64,000 nt of DNA from Stenotrophomonas_A sp035629025 (GCA_035629025.1 DASPIU010000076.1:135316-199315); one strand, 5' to 3'; positions 25,071 through 34,073 are shown, counted from the stretch's first letter. Notes: a model not told the origin generated them from the letters alone. Translations and numbers: made by a program.

Positions 25071-27272
25071 ATGAAATTCGACACTCCCGCCGGCACCAAT
25101 CCCATCGACCGCCTCAAGGTGGTCGGTCAGCCCGTGGACCGCATCGACGGCCCGCGCAAGACCACCGGCACCGCGCCTTACGCCCACGAACAGCACGAGG
25201 CGGTGCCCGATGCGGTGTACGGGTATGTCGTCGGCGCCGGCATCGCCAGGGGCAGCATCCGTTCGATGGACCTGGCCGCGGCGCGGCAGTCGCCTGGCGT
25301 GCTCGGCATCGTCACTGCGCAGAGCGCCGGCAAGCTCGGCAAGGGTCGCTTCAATACCGCGCACCTGCTGGGCGGCCCGCGCATCGAGCACTACCACCAG
25401 GCGATTGCCCTGGTGGTGGCAGAAACCTTCGAGCAGGCGCGTGACGCCGCCCAGCGCATCAAGGTCGAATACCAGCGCGAGCCCGGCCGCTACGATCTGG
25501 CCGCCGCGCGCGCCAGCGCGGTCAAGCCGGCCGAGGGCGAGCCAGATAGCGCCTTCGGTGACTTCGCCGGTGCCTTTGCCGCCGCGCCGGTCAAGCTCGA
25601 GCAGACCTACACCACGCCCGACCAGGGCCACGCGATGATGGAGCCGCATGCCTCCATCGCGCGCTGGGAGGGCGATGCGCTGACGCTGTGGACCTCCAAC
25701 CAGATGATCGACTGGAGCACCGGCGATGTCGCCAGGACCCTGGGCATGCCCAAGGACAAGGTGCGCCTGATCTCGCCCTATGTCGGCGGCGGCTTCGGCG
25801 GCAAGCTGTTCGTGCGCGCCGATGCCATCCTCGCCGCGCTTGGCGCGCGCCAGGTCGGGCGGCCGGTGAAGGTCGCCCTGCAGCGGCCGTTGATGTTCAA
25901 CAACACCACGCACCGTCCGGCCACGATCCAGCGCATCCGCATCGGCACCGACCACGACGGCCGCATCACCGCGATCGGCCACGAGACCTGGTCCGGTGAT
26001 CTGCCCGGCGGCGGGCCGGAGACGGCGGCCAACCAGACCCGGCTGCTGTACGCCGGCGCCAACCGCATGACCGCCACGCGCCTGGCCGAGCTCGACCTGC
26101 CCGAGGGCAACGCGATGCGCGCCCCCGGCGAGGCGCCCGGGATGATGGCGCTGGAAATCGCCATCGACGAGATGGCCGCGCAGTTGCGCATGGACCCGGT
26201 CGAGTTCCGCATCCGCAACGACACCCAGGTCGACCCAGAGCATCCCGAACGTCCGTTCTCGCAGCGCCAGTTCGTGCAGTGCCTGCGCGACGGCGCGCAG
26301 CGCTTTGGCTGGCAGCGGCGCAACCCGCGCCCTGCGGCCACGCGCGAAGGGCGCTGGTGGATCGGCCAGGGCGTGGCCTCGGCGTTCCGCAACAACCTGG
26401 TGATGCCCTCGGCCGCGCGCGTGGCGCTGGAGACCGATGGCCGCATCAGCGTCGAGACCGACATGACCGACATCGGCACCGGCTCGTACACCATCATTGC
26501 GCAGACCGCCGCCGAGATGCTTGGTGTGCCGCTGGCGCAGGTGGATGTGCGCCTGGGCGATTCGCGCTTCCCGGTGTCGGCCGGCTCGGGCGGGCAGTGG
26601 GGCGGCAACAGTTCCACCGCTGGCGTCTACGCCGCCTGCATGGCGCTGCGCCGCGTGCTGGCCGAGCGCGCCGGCATCGCCCCCGACGCAGTGGACGCGG
26701 CCGATTTCAGCGATGGCCGCGTACGCGGCGGCGGCCGCGATCGCCCGCTGGCCGAGCTGGCGCGCGAGGGCCGGGTGGTGGCCGAGGAACGCATCGAGTA
26801 CGGCGATCTCGCCAAGCGCTATCAGCAGTCCACCTTTGGCGCGCACTTTGTCGAAGTGGCGGTGGATGCGGCGACCGCGGAGATCCGCGTGCGGCGCATG
26901 CTCGCGGTGTGCGCGGCCGGGCGCATCCTCAATCCGAAGTCCGCGCGCAGCCAGGTCATCGGCGCGATGACCATGGGCGTGGGCGCGGCCTTGATGGAGG
27001 AACTGGTTGTTGACCGGCGCCTGGGCTTCTTCGTCAACCACGACCTGGCCGGCTACGAAGTGCCGGTGCATGCGGATATCCCGCACCAGGAAGTCGTATT
27101 CCTCGATGAAACCGATCCGATGTCCTCGCCAATGAAGGCCAAGGGCGTGGGCGAACTGGGCATCTGCGGCGTGGGCGCGGCGGTGGCCAATGCCATCCAC
27201 CACGCGACCGGCGTGCGTGTGCGCGACTACCCGATCACCCTGGACAAGCTGCTGGCGCGGATGCCGGCGTAG
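25071..27272 (+). CDS. paoC: aldehyde oxidoreductase molybdenum-binding subunit (PaoC-like)
   Basis: Catalytic subunit that holds the molybdenum cofactor and oxidises aldehydes to acids. The 733 residues nearly equal E. coli PaoC. Signatures include YVGGGFGGKLFVRAD near residue 238, RAPGEAPGMMALE near 350, GQWGGNSSTAG near 508 and the catalytic glutamate segment KGVGELGICGVGAAVANAI near residue 692. It follows paoB by 1 bp. The dedicated maturation chaperone PaoD/XdhC is not next in the operon; an unrelated chemoreceptor follows on the other strand. The chaperone must be elsewhere or supplied by another system. Confidence 0.92.
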   Translation: MKFDTPAGTNPIDRLKVVGQPVDRIDGPRKTTGTAPYAHEQHEAVPDAVYGYVVGAGIARGSIRSMDLAAARQSPGVLGIVTAQSAGKLGKGRFNTAHLLGGPRIEHYHQAIALVVAETFEQARDAAQRIKVEYQREPGRYDLAAARASAVKPAEGEPDSAFGDFAGAFAAAPVKLEQTYTTPDQGHAMMEPHASIARWEGDALTLWTSNQMIDWSTGDVARTLGMPKDKVRLISPYVGGGFGGKLFVRADAILAALGARQVGRPVKVALQRPLMFNNTTHRPATIQRIRIGTDHDGRITAIGHETWSGDLPGGGPETAANQTRLLYAGANRMTATRLAELDLPEGNAMRAPGEAPGMMALEIAIDEMAAQLRMDPVEFRIRNDTQVDPEHPERPFSQRQFVQCLRDGAQRFGWQRRNPRPAATREGRWWIGQGVASAFRNNLVMPSAARVALETDGRISVETDMTDIGTGSYTIIAQTAAEMLGVPLAQVDVRLGDSRFPVSAGSGGQWGGNSSTAGVYAACMALRRVLAERAGIAPDAVDAADFSDGRVRGGGRDRPLAELAREGRVVAEERIEYGDLAKRYQQSTFGAHFVEVAVDAATAEIRVRRMLAVCAAGRILNPKSARSQVIGAMTMGVGAALMEELVVDRRLGFFVNHDLAGYEVPVHADIPHQEVVFLDETDPMSSPMKAKGVGELGICGVGAAVANAIHHATGVRVRDYPITLDKLLARMPA

Positions 27273-27445
27273 CTCGCAAGGGCGAAAGGTCCGCGGCTGG
27301 CTTCCTGCCGGCCGCTTCCCCCCGTCAGGGCACGATGCCCTGCGGCCCCCTTCCTGGCACCTCCTTGTGCGGGCGGTACTGCATCACCCGCTTCCGTGCG
27401 GGTGCGGCCCTGACCGATGCCATCCACGGCGTCGGCCTTCCTGAT

Positions 27446-29212
27446 TCATGCGGCCGCGGCAATCTCCAGCGGCGCCACGCGCCGCGCCTGGCGCGGACCG
27501 CCGAGCTTGAACACGCTGACCGCCTGCGCCAGCGCGCCAGCCTGCTGCTCCATCGCCCGCGCGGCGGCGGTGGCTTCTTCCACCAGCGCCGCGTTCTGCT
27601 GCGTGGTTTCGTCCATCTGCGTCACCGTCTGGTTGACCTGTTCGATGCCGGCCGATTGCTCCTGCGATGCGGCCGAAATCTCGCCCATGATGTCGGTCAC
27701 GCGCTGCACCGAGGCGACGATCTCGCCCATCGTCGCGCCGGCCTTGTGCACCAGCACCGATCCGTCGGCGACGCGGCCGACCGAGTCATCGATCAGGCCC
27801 TTGATCTCTCTGGCCGCATTGGCCGAGCGTTGCGCCAGGGTGCGCACTTCGCTCGCCACCACCGCAAAGCCTCGGCCCTGCTCGCCGGCGCGCGCCGCTT
27901 CCACCGCGGCGTTGAGGGCGAGGATGTTGGTCTGAAAGGCGATGCCATCGATGACCGAGATGATTTCGGCAATCTTCTTCGACGACTTTTCGATGTCTTC
28001 CATCGTGGCGACCACCTCGCTCACCACTGCGCCGCCCTGCGAGGCCACCGTCGCCGCGCCGATGGCGAGCTGGTTGGCCTGGCGCGCGTGCTCGGCATTC
28101 TGCCTGACGGTGGAGGTCAGCTCTTCCATCGACGCGGCGGTCTCTTCGAGGTTGGCCGCCTGCTGTTCGGTACGACGCGACAGGTCGCTATTGCCCGCCG
28201 CGATCTCGCCGGCGGCCAGGTTGATGCTGTCGCTGGCCGCATGGATGCGGCTGACTATCCCGGTGAGCTGCGCCACGGTGGTGTTGGCGTCATCGCGCAT
28301 CTGCGCGAAAACGCCATGGAAGTCGCCGTCCATGCGCTGGCTCAGGTCGCCGTCGGCCAGGGCGCGCAGCAACGCGGACAGCGCTTGCAGGCTGGTACCG
28401 GTCGTGGCCATCAGGCCGTTGAGTCCGGCGACCATTTCGCGGAAATCATGCTGGTAGCGGCCTTCGTCGCCGCGGCGGCTGAAGTCGCCACGTGCGGCCG
28501 CCTCGGCCAGAGAGCGAATCTCGCCATTGATGTCGGACAGGCTGGCCTTCACCGCGTCCATGGCGCGGGTAATGGCGGCCTTCTCGCCGGGCAGCCGGTC
28601 CATGTCCAGCGACAGGTCGCCGATGGCGTAGCGCTGGATCACCTCGACCACACGCATCTTCACCCCGATGTGCTGGGCCACGCAGGCGTTCACCTCGCGC
28701 ACCATCAGCGCGTACTCGCCGGCAAATGCGGCTTCATCCATGCGGAAACCGATCTCGCCGATGTCGTGGCGGCGGCCCAGTTCGCGCTGTTCGGCGCTGA
28801 GACGCTGCAGCGTGGTGCTGATGCGTCGCAGCGCAGCGCCCAGCTCGCCGACTTCGTCGCTCGTGCTTGCCCGCAACGGTCGCGACAGGTCGCCCTCGGC
28901 AATCGCACGCGCAGCGGCGGCGGCTTCGCGCAACGGATGGATCAGCGCGCGGCGCAGCCACAGCGTCAATGCGCCAAGCAGCAGCAATGAAGTGCCGACC
29001 ATGAGCGTGCCCGATACCACCACGACGCTGCGCGCGTGGGCTGCCATGGCATCGCTGGCGGCGCCTGCCAGTTGTCCGGTGTGACCGAGGTCCGACCAGG
29101 CCGACGCCAGCCCGGTCACGCCACAGGCCAATACCAGGGCCAGGCCGAGGCCGAGGATGGCAAGCAGCCGGGTTTGAATTCCTGCTGGGGACGACCGGTG
29201 AGTGGGACGCAT
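27446..29212 (-). CDS. methyl-accepting chemotaxis protein
   Basis: Chemoreceptor of 588 residues. TM1 (about 15-37) and TM2 (about 64-87) are separated by a periplasmic loop of only about 25 residues, so there is no classical ligand-binding domain. A HAMP domain follows, with LIHPLREAAAAARAIAEGDL, then a long helical section with further HAMP-like units (for example IRSLAEAAARGDFSRR). The signalling hairpin is EVRTLAQRSANAAREIKGLI, with flanking methylation-type helices rich in Glu/Gln. It therefore probably senses inside the cell or in the membrane. No che genes are adjacent. It converges on paoC. Confidence 0.9.
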   Translation of the reverse strand: MRPTHRSSPAGIQTRLLAILGLGLALVLACGVTGLASAWSDLGHTGQLAGAASDAMAAHARSVVVVSGTLMVGTSLLLLGALTLWLRRALIHPLREAAAAARAIAEGDLSRPLRASTSDEVGELGAALRRISTTLQRLSAEQRELGRRHDIGEIGFRMDEAAFAGEYALMVREVNACVAQHIGVKMRVVEVIQRYAIGDLSLDMDRLPGEKAAITRAMDAVKASLSDINGEIRSLAEAAARGDFSRRGDEGRYQHDFREMVAGLNGLMATTGTSLQALSALLRALADGDLSQRMDGDFHGVFAQMRDDANTTVAQLTGIVSRIHAASDSINLAAGEIAAGNSDLSRRTEQQAANLEETAASMEELTSTVRQNAEHARQANQLAIGAATVASQGGAVVSEVVATMEDIEKSSKKIAEIISVIDGIAFQTNILALNAAVEAARAGEQGRGFAVVASEVRTLAQRSANAAREIKGLIDDSVGRVADGSVLVHKAGATMGEIVASVQRVTDIMGEISAASQEQSAGIEQVNQTVTQMDETTQQNAALVEEATAAARAMEQQAGALAQAVSVFKLGGPRQARRVAPLEIAAAA

Positions 29213-29389
29213 GGGGCTGGCTCTCTGGCTCGCTGGGAGCCCAAGCTATCGGCACCCGCACCCTGTCATTTAGGCGTCATCTGCGCTGATTGCGGCTGGT
29301 TTTGAGAGGAACTGAGATTGGCCACACAAAAGCGGCCAGGTTTCGATATGCGTTTTCGGCAAACGCGAAAACATCCGGGCCCAGGTCAG

Positions 29390-29419
29390 CCGTTGCACGC
29401 CGCGCCCGGCGTGCAACGG
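29390..29419. terminator. 12-bp perfect hairpin downstream of the aldo/keto reductase
   Basis: CCGTTGCACGCC and GGCGTGCAACGG pair perfectly over a 6-base loop, 9 bp past the stop of the minus-strand reductase gene. There is no T tract, so it may stabilise the mRNA end or be a REP-like unit instead of an intrinsic terminator. The remaining gap up to 29212 shows nothing else. Confidence 0.5.
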
Positions 29420-29427
29420 CAACGGGT

Positions 29428-30477
29428 TCAGTTGCTGCTGTCGCGACCGATACCCGAGGACACGCGCCAGATATCGACATGCCCATCGCCCGCGTACTGC
29501 TCGATCCGCGCCAGTTCCTCGGCACTGAAATCGAGCCTGGCCACGGCGTCCAGCGAATCATCCAGCTGCGCCACCGTGCGCGCCCCGATCAGCGCCGAAG
29601 TCACCCGCGCATCGCGCAGCACCCAGGCAATGGCCATCTGCGCCAGGCTTTGCCCGCGCGAAGCGGCGATCTCGTGCAGGCCACGGATGCGCGCCAAGTT
29701 GTCCTCGCTGAGCATGCGCTGCTTCAGCGAGCCCTCGCGGCGCACGCGTGCGTCGGCCGGCACGCCATGCAGGTACTTGTCCGTCAGCATGCCTTGCGCC
29801 AGCGGTGAGAACGCGATGCAGCCCACGCCGAGTTCGCCCAGTGCCGGCAGCAGTTCCGGCTCGATGTCGCGGTTGAGCATCGAATAATTCGGCTGGTGGA
29901 TCAGCAGCGGCACGCCCTCGCTGCGCAGGATTTCCGCCGCCTGCCGGGTCAGCGCCGGCGAATACGACGAGATGCCCACATACAGCGCCTTGCCCTGCCG
30001 ATGCAGTTGCGCCAGCGCCCCCATGGTTTCCTCCAGCGGCGTATCCGCATCGACCCGATGCGAATAGAAGATGTCCACGTAGTCCAGCCCCATGCGGCGC
30101 AGACTCTGCTCGCAACTGGCCAGCACGTGCTTGCGCGAACCGCTCGGCCCGCCGTAAGGCCCCGGCCACATGTCCCAGCCGGCCTTGGTCGAAATGACCA
30201 GCTCATCCCGATGCGGCGCGAAGTCCTGCGCGAACCAGCGCCCGAAATTCTCCTCCGCCGACCCATACGGCGGCCCGTAATTGTTCGCCAGATCGAAATG
30301 CGTCACCCCCCGATCGAACGCCCGCCGCAGCATCGCCCGTCCGGTCTCGAACACATCGACCCCACCGAAGTTCTGCCACAACCCCAGCGACACCGCCGGC
30401 AGCACCAGCCCGCTGCGCCCCACCCGTCGATAAGGCATCCGCCCCGCATAACGCCCCGCATCGGCGACATAGCTCAT
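29428..30477 (-). CDS. aldo/keto reductase (YghZ/GprI-like)
   Basis: NADPH-dependent reductase of 349 residues in the TIM-barrel aldo/keto reductase family, close in length and motifs to E. coli YghZ (346 residues), which reduces L-glyceraldehyde-3-phosphate and methylglyoxal. Motifs: MPYRRVGRSGLVLPAVSLGL at the N-terminus, FDLANNYGPPYGSAEENFG with catalytic Asp/Tyr near 57-66, STKAGWDMWPGPYG with Lys near 97, and YSHRVD near 142. It is a single gene, ending in a strong hairpin. Substrate is inferred from the resemblance. Confidence 0.88.
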   Translation of the reverse strand: MSYVADAGRYAGRMPYRRVGRSGLVLPAVSLGLWQNFGGVDVFETGRAMLRRAFDRGVTHFDLANNYGPPYGSAEENFGRWFAQDFAPHRDELVISTKAGWDMWPGPYGGPSGSRKHVLASCEQSLRRMGLDYVDIFYSHRVDADTPLEETMGALAQLHRQGKALYVGISSYSPALTRQAAEILRSEGVPLLIHQPNYSMLNRDIEPELLPALGELGVGCIAFSPLAQGMLTDKYLHGVPADARVRREGSLKQRMLSEDNLARIRGLHEIAASRGQSLAQMAIAWVLRDARVTSALIGARTVAQLDDSLDAVARLDFSAEELARIEQYAGDGHVDIWRVSSGIGRDSSN

Positions 30478-30623
30478 GCACCAACTCCACTAGAAGACCC
30501 CAATACTCTAGCGCCTCCACCACCCCAACCATCCGCAGCCACCATCCGCCAGCCCACCAACCACCAGCCCACCAATTACCAGCCTTCGCAAACCGCTCTC
30601 CCATCCGAGTCAGAGAATGGTCG

Positions 30624-30733
30624 GGTGGCCGGGGGGCATGCCCTGCCGGGACCGTAGGCAACATGGATGTTGCCTACGAGTCCTCAGGGATGGGTTAACG
30701 ACGTGTCCCGGCAGGGCATGCCCCCCGGCCACC
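30624..30733. repeat. nested palindromic intergenic element (REP-like)
   Basis: Two 29-bp arms, 30624-30652 and 30705-30733, are perfect reverse complements; the left arm begins GGTGGCCGGGGGGCATGCCC. Directly inside the left arm is a second perfect hairpin, CGTAGGCAACAT-GG-ATGTTGCCTACG (30653-30678; 12-bp stem, 2-base loop). The rest of the interior (30679-30704) is unpaired. The whole would fold as a long stem with one branch. GTAG at the inner hairpin foot recalls the GTAG-type REP elements of Stenotrophomonas, but the layout is larger. Confidence 0.85.
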
Positions 30734-30833
30734 GCTCAAGATCTCCGAGCGTAATACCGCAGCAGCCGCTCAAGATCTCCGAGCGTAATACCGCACCAGC
30801 CGCTCAAGATTTCCGAGCGTAGTGCCGCAGCCG
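30732..30833. repeat. 34-bp tandem repeat, three copies
   Basis: Units begin at 30732, 30766 and 30800 with CCGCTCAAGAT(C/T)TCCGAGCG. The first two are nearly identical; the third has changed bases (AGATTTCC, TAGTGCC). The first unit starts inside the right arm of the nested palindrome. Confidence 0.9.
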
Positions 30834-30865
30834 CCACGATGCCCAAGGCTGGCGCCGCCCCATCC

Positions 30866-31687
30866 TCACCCCCGCACAAACGCCAGCAAATCCCGATTGA
30901 CCACCTCCGCATGCGTAGTACACATCCCATGCGGCAACCCCTTGTAAACCTGCAGCCGCGCATCCCGCAGCAACCGCGAAGACAGCAACGCCGAATCCCC
31001 GATCGGCACGATCTGATCATCATCCCCGTGCATCACCAGCACGGGCACCTCGATCGCCTGCAGATCCTCGGTGAAATCCGTCTCCGAGAACGCAGCAATA
31101 CACTCATGGTGCGCATTCGCCGCCCCCATCATTCCCTGTCGCCACCAGTTCATCCGCAACGGCTCCGACACCGCCACCCCGGCCCGATTGAACCCATAGA
31201 ACGGCACCGGCACCTCCCAATAGAACTGCGCCCGATTGGCCGCCAACTGCTCGCGGAACCCATCGAATACCGACCGCGGCAGCCCACCCGGATTGCTGTC
31301 CGTGCGCACCATCAACGGCGGCACCGCCCCGATCAGCACCAGCTTGGCCACCCGCCCCGCGCCATGCCGCGCCACGTAGCGCGTCGCCTCGCCACCGCCG
31401 GTCGAATGCCCGACATGGATCGCCTCGCGCAGGTCCAGCGCCGATGTCAGCGCCGCCACGTCAGCCGCATATGTGTCCATGTCGTGGCCGCCCGCCGTCT
31501 GGCTCGACCGCCCGTGTCCGCGCCGATCGTGCGCGATTACCCGATAGCCCTGCGCCACGAAGAACAGCATCTGCGCATCCCAGTCGTCGCTGGACAGCGG
31601 CCAGCCGTGATGGAAGACGATGGGCTGGCCACTGCCCCAGTCCTTGTAGAAGATTTCGCAACCGTCGGCGGTCTTGATCGTGGACAT
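30866..31687 (-). CDS. alpha/beta hydrolase (non-heme chloroperoxidase/esterase family)
   Basis: Cytoplasmic hydrolase of 273 residues in the alpha/beta-fold, closest in look to cofactor-free haloperoxidase/arylesterases. The nucleophile elbow is VGHSTGGG (Ser near residue 96), the oxyanion region HHGWPLSSDDWD near 30, the acid MHGDDDQIVP near 225 and the catalytic histidine in GLPHGM near 253. Start at 31687 (MSTIKTADG) is the usual family N-terminus; the longer frame is non-protein-like. It is divergent from the HD protein gene at 31924. Natural substrate unknown. Confidence 0.87.
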   Translation of the reverse strand: MSTIKTADGCEIFYKDWGSGQPIVFHHGWPLSSDDWDAQMLFFVAQGYRVIAHDRRGHGRSSQTAGGHDMDTYAADVAALTSALDLREAIHVGHSTGGGEATRYVARHGAGRVAKLVLIGAVPPLMVRTDSNPGGLPRSVFDGFREQLAANRAQFYWEVPVPFYGFNRAGVAVSEPLRMNWWRQGMMGAANAHHECIAAFSETDFTEDLQAIEVPVLVMHGDDDQIVPIGDSALLSSRLLRDARLQVYKGLPHGMCTTHAEVVNRDLLAFVRG

Positions 31688-31923
31688 CGCAATGCTCCTG
31701 TTGTTGGCTGCGCCAAGCGCGCAGCGCAAGTTGGGACCGGCGCGAGAGCGACGGCTAGGCATGCGCATGGCGCCATCGCGTTGCTTGCCGCGCACCAATG
31801 CAGGCGGGGACTGCATGCCCGCCGCATTGGTGCAAGGCACGCAACATCGCGTGGCCCGCCGCGCCGATACCGCGGCGCCGCGCCCGCGCGCAGGCTGCAG
31901 CCTCCCCAAACCGGAGCCCTGCC

Positions 31924-32652
31924 ATGTATCCATTGCCACACACACTGGCCGAAGCCGCCGTTGCCGATGCCACCTCCGCTGCCGTGCCGGCGGCCGCGCC
32001 CTTCGCCACCCACGTTGCCACCCAGCGCCTGGCCGGGGTCGACGTGGCCGACACCCCGATCGTCGAGCGCGCCTTTTGCTTTGCCCAGGCCCAGTACGAG
32101 CCCTGGTTGTTCAATCACGTCATGCGTTCCTGGCTGTTCGCCACGCTGCTGGGGCAGCGCGAAGGACTGGCCCATGACGCCGAAGTGCTGGCAGTGATCA
32201 CCCTGCTGCACGACCTGGGCCTGGCCGAAGCCTTCGAGGGGCCGCTGCGCTTCGAAGTCGAGGGCGCCAATGCCGCGCGTGACTTCGCCCAGGGCGCCGG
32301 CCTCGATGCGCGCCGCTGCCAGCTGGTGTGGGATGGCGTGGCGCTCAACTCGACCCCGTCCATCGCGCGCTACAAGGAAGTGGAGGTGGCGCTGTCGCAG
32401 CGCGGCGTCGGCATCGACTGGGGCGGCTGGGAGCACGAAGCCATCGAGCCTGCGCGGATGCAGGCCATCCTCGCCGCCTACCCGCGCCTGGCGATGAAGC
32501 AGTGCTTCAGTCACGCGGTGTGCGGCATCGCGCAGTCGCGTCCGCAGACCACCTACGACAACTTTGCGCGCGATTTCGGCGAGCGCTTCGTCACCGGCTA
32601 TGCGGCGCCGTCCTCGGTGGACGCCCTGTTTGGCGCGCCCTTCGACGAGTGA
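31924..32652 (+). CDS. HD-domain protein, cyanamide-hydratase-like
   Basis: Metal-dependent HD-superfamily hydrolase of 242 residues. Ligand motifs are NHVMRSWLFATLLG (His near 61), LLHDLGLAEAF (His-Asp near 92-93) and RFEVEGANAARDF near 104. This set, with WDGVALNSTPSIA, resembles fungal and yeast cyanamide hydratases (Ddi2/Ddi3) that turn cyanamide into urea. The N-terminal 30 residues are Ala-rich. The gene is close to the ECF41 sigma module but convergent with it (35 bp between stops). Reaction is inferred from family. Confidence 0.75.
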   Translation: MYPLPHTLAEAAVADATSAAVPAAAPFATHVATQRLAGVDVADTPIVERAFCFAQAQYEPWLFNHVMRSWLFATLLGQREGLAHDAEVLAVITLLHDLGLAEAFEGPLRFEVEGANAARDFAQGAGLDARRCQLVWDGVALNSTPSIARYKEVEVALSQRGVGIDWGGWEHEAIEPARMQAILAAYPRLAMKQCFSHAVCGIAQSRPQTTYDNFARDFGERFVTGYAAPSSVDALFGAPFDE

Positions 32653-32687
32653 GCCGGCCCATCAGCCGACCTTGCGCACGGCGCCGG

Positions 32688-33575
32688 TCAATTCAGCGCC
32701 GGCGCCATTCGCGCGGCGATGCGCTGCAGCTTGTGCGGGTTGCGCTGTACCAGCACCTGCACGATGCGCTCGCCATCGGTATCGAAGGCCATCGCCGATT
32801 CCAGCAGGCCGTTGAAATAGCGCAGCAGGCCGAGCCGGCCATTGAACAACACCGGCTCCAGGCGCAGCTCGTCGCGGCGCCGCAGCAGCGGTGCGTACAG
32901 CAGCTGGGCGATGCGCGCGCCACCCACCATCGGCTTGGGGAAGCTGGTGACCAGGCCGCCGCCATCGCCGACCAGCACCGCCGACTCGGCCATCAGCGCC
33001 TGCATCGTCTTCAGGTCGCCGTTGGCGATCGCCTCGACAAAGCGCCGCAGCAGCCGCTGGTGCACGTCCTGCGAGACGTTGTAGCGTGGCCGTTCCTCGC
33101 GCAGCTGCAGCCGCGCGCGGTGCACGATCTGCCGGCAGGCCGCCTCCGACTTGCCCAGGGTGCGCGCGATGTCCGCATAGTCCTGGTCGAACACGTCGTG
33201 CAACAGGAAGGCGGCGCGCGCGTCTGGCGCGAGCCGTTCAAGCACGCTGAGGAAGGCGACCGACAGGTCGCTGGCCGTCTCCTGCGCGTATTCGGGGGTC
33301 AGCGACTCGTCGGTGAGCACCGGCTCGGGCAGCCACATGCCCACATATTGCTCGCGGCGGTGGCGTGCCAGGCGCAGGCCATCGATGGCGCGGCGCGTGG
33401 TGGTCGCGATCAGCCAGGCCTCGGCATTGTCGATCTGCGCCTGGTCGGCGCCATGCCAGCGCAGCCAGACGTCCTGCACCACGTCCTCGGCCTCGGGCAG
33501 CGAGCCGAGCATGCGGTAGGCCACGCCGAGCAGGCGCGGGCGCAGGCGGGTGAACAGCGCGGTTGCGTCTTCCAT
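32688..33575 (-). CDS. ECF41-type RNA polymerase sigma factor
   Basis: Alternative sigma factor of 295 residues. Region 2 (about 6-70; AYRMLGSLPEAEDVVQDVWL) and region 4 (about 105-160; AACRQIVHRARLQL) are joined by a linker with WLPEP (81-85). A fused C-terminal SnoaL/NTF2-like domain (170-295) carries DGGGLV (204-209) and NPHKL (279-283), the two motifs that define group ECF41 (consensus DGGGKV and NPDKL). In this group the C-terminal domain controls sigma activity in place of an anti-sigma factor. A TGTCACA-N16-CGTC site directly upstream suggests autoregulation. Start at 33575 leaves almost no leader. It lies downstream of cupin and CMD genes on the same strand. Confidence 0.93.
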   Translation of the reverse strand: MEDATALFTRLRPRLLGVAYRMLGSLPEAEDVVQDVWLRWHGADQAQIDNAEAWLIATTTRRAIDGLRLARHRREQYVGMWLPEPVLTDESLTPEYAQETASDLSVAFLSVLERLAPDARAAFLLHDVFDQDYADIARTLGKSEAACRQIVHRARLQLREERPRYNVSQDVHQRLLRRFVEAIANGDLKTMQALMAESAVLVGDGGGLVTSFPKPMVGGARIAQLLYAPLLRRRDELRLEPVLFNGRLGLLRYFNGLLESAMAFDTDGERIVQVLVQRNPHKLQRIAARMAPALN

Positions 33576-33584
33576 GCCATACAA

Positions 33585-33611
33585 GACGGAGAAGTCGCGC
33601 GCATTGTGACA
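33585..33611 (-). promoter_or_regulatory. ECF41-type promoter of the sigma gene
   Basis: On the minus strand TGTCACA (33611-33605) and CGTC (33588-33585) are spaced by 16 bp. This equals the published ECF41 autoregulated promoter pattern as I recall it. CGTC ends 9 bp before the ATG, so the transcript would be leaderless or nearly so. Confidence 0.8.
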
Positions 33612-33662
33612 CCGCCTGGCCGCTCCCGGCGGCGCGGCCACCTCGGGCCCTGGCGGCGGCCG

Positions 33663-34073
33663 TCAGTGCGCCGGCAGCAGGGCGGGCTTGCCGCTGTCCT
33701 TGAGCAGGAACACCACGAACTTCGCCGGTTCGGTCTGGCTGGCGTTGCGGCCCACCGTATGCACGTCGGCCGGGCCTTCGTGGAAGGCCTCGCCCGGGCC
33801 GAGCGTGACCTCGCGGCCACCGGCCACGGCCATCACCACATGGCCTTCGAGCACATAGACGAAGCCGTGCGCGTCGTGGCGGTGCACCGGATCGGCGCCG
33901 CCGGGCGGGTAGGTCACGGTCAGGACCAGCCCTTCCTTGCCCGGGTACTCGGGCAGGGCCTGGCTCATCACCTGGGTGACGACGGGCTCGGGTGCCTTGG
34001 CCGGCGGCGACGCGGCAAAGGCAGGAGCGGCCCAGGACAGGGCCAGCAAGGGAACAAGCAGAGAGGGGCGCAT
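33663..34073 (-). CDS. secreted cupin-domain protein
   Basis: A 136-residue single-domain cupin with a signal peptide ending APAFAA, hence periplasmic. Metal-ligand motif 1 is DPVHRHDAHGFVYVLEGHV (two or three His), and motif 2 is GEAFHEGPADVHTVG. Small cupins of this kind bind Mn, Fe or Zn and may be oxygenases, isomerases or plain binders; no reaction can be read off. It lies between the CMD gene and the ECF41 sigma gene in one direction (86 and 87 bp gaps), and so is probably part of that module. Confidence 0.8.
   Translation of the reverse strand: MRPSLLVPLLALSWAAPAFAASPPAKAPEPVVTQVMSQALPEYPGKEGLVLTVTYPPGGADPVHRHDAHGFVYVLEGHVVMAVAGGREVTLGPGEAFHEGPADVHTVGRNASQTEPAKFVVFLLKDSGKPALLPAH

Larger units (their letters stand above)
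30478..30865. other. repeat-rich intergenic region
   Basis: No gene is supported. From the reductase side: a Pro-like CCA-rich imperfect repeat (CCAGCCCACCAA..., copies at 30549-30563 and 30564-30578), then a nested palindrome (30624-30733), then a 34-bp tandem repeat (30732-30833). Open frames across the repeats are artefacts of repetition. Confidence 0.75.

Noticed and set aside
24996..27203. 735-residue open frame opposite paoC
   Set aside because: Shadow of paoC; the sense strand has all molybdenum-enzyme motifs.
30203..30664. minus-strand frame reading the CCA-rich repeats (W-G repeats)
   Set aside because: The repeated AGGWWAGG-like text is a translation of intergenic tandem repeats, without ribosome site.
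30732..30833. CRISPR array
   Set aside because: Direct repeats are contiguous (34-bp period) without unique spacers and no cas genes are near.
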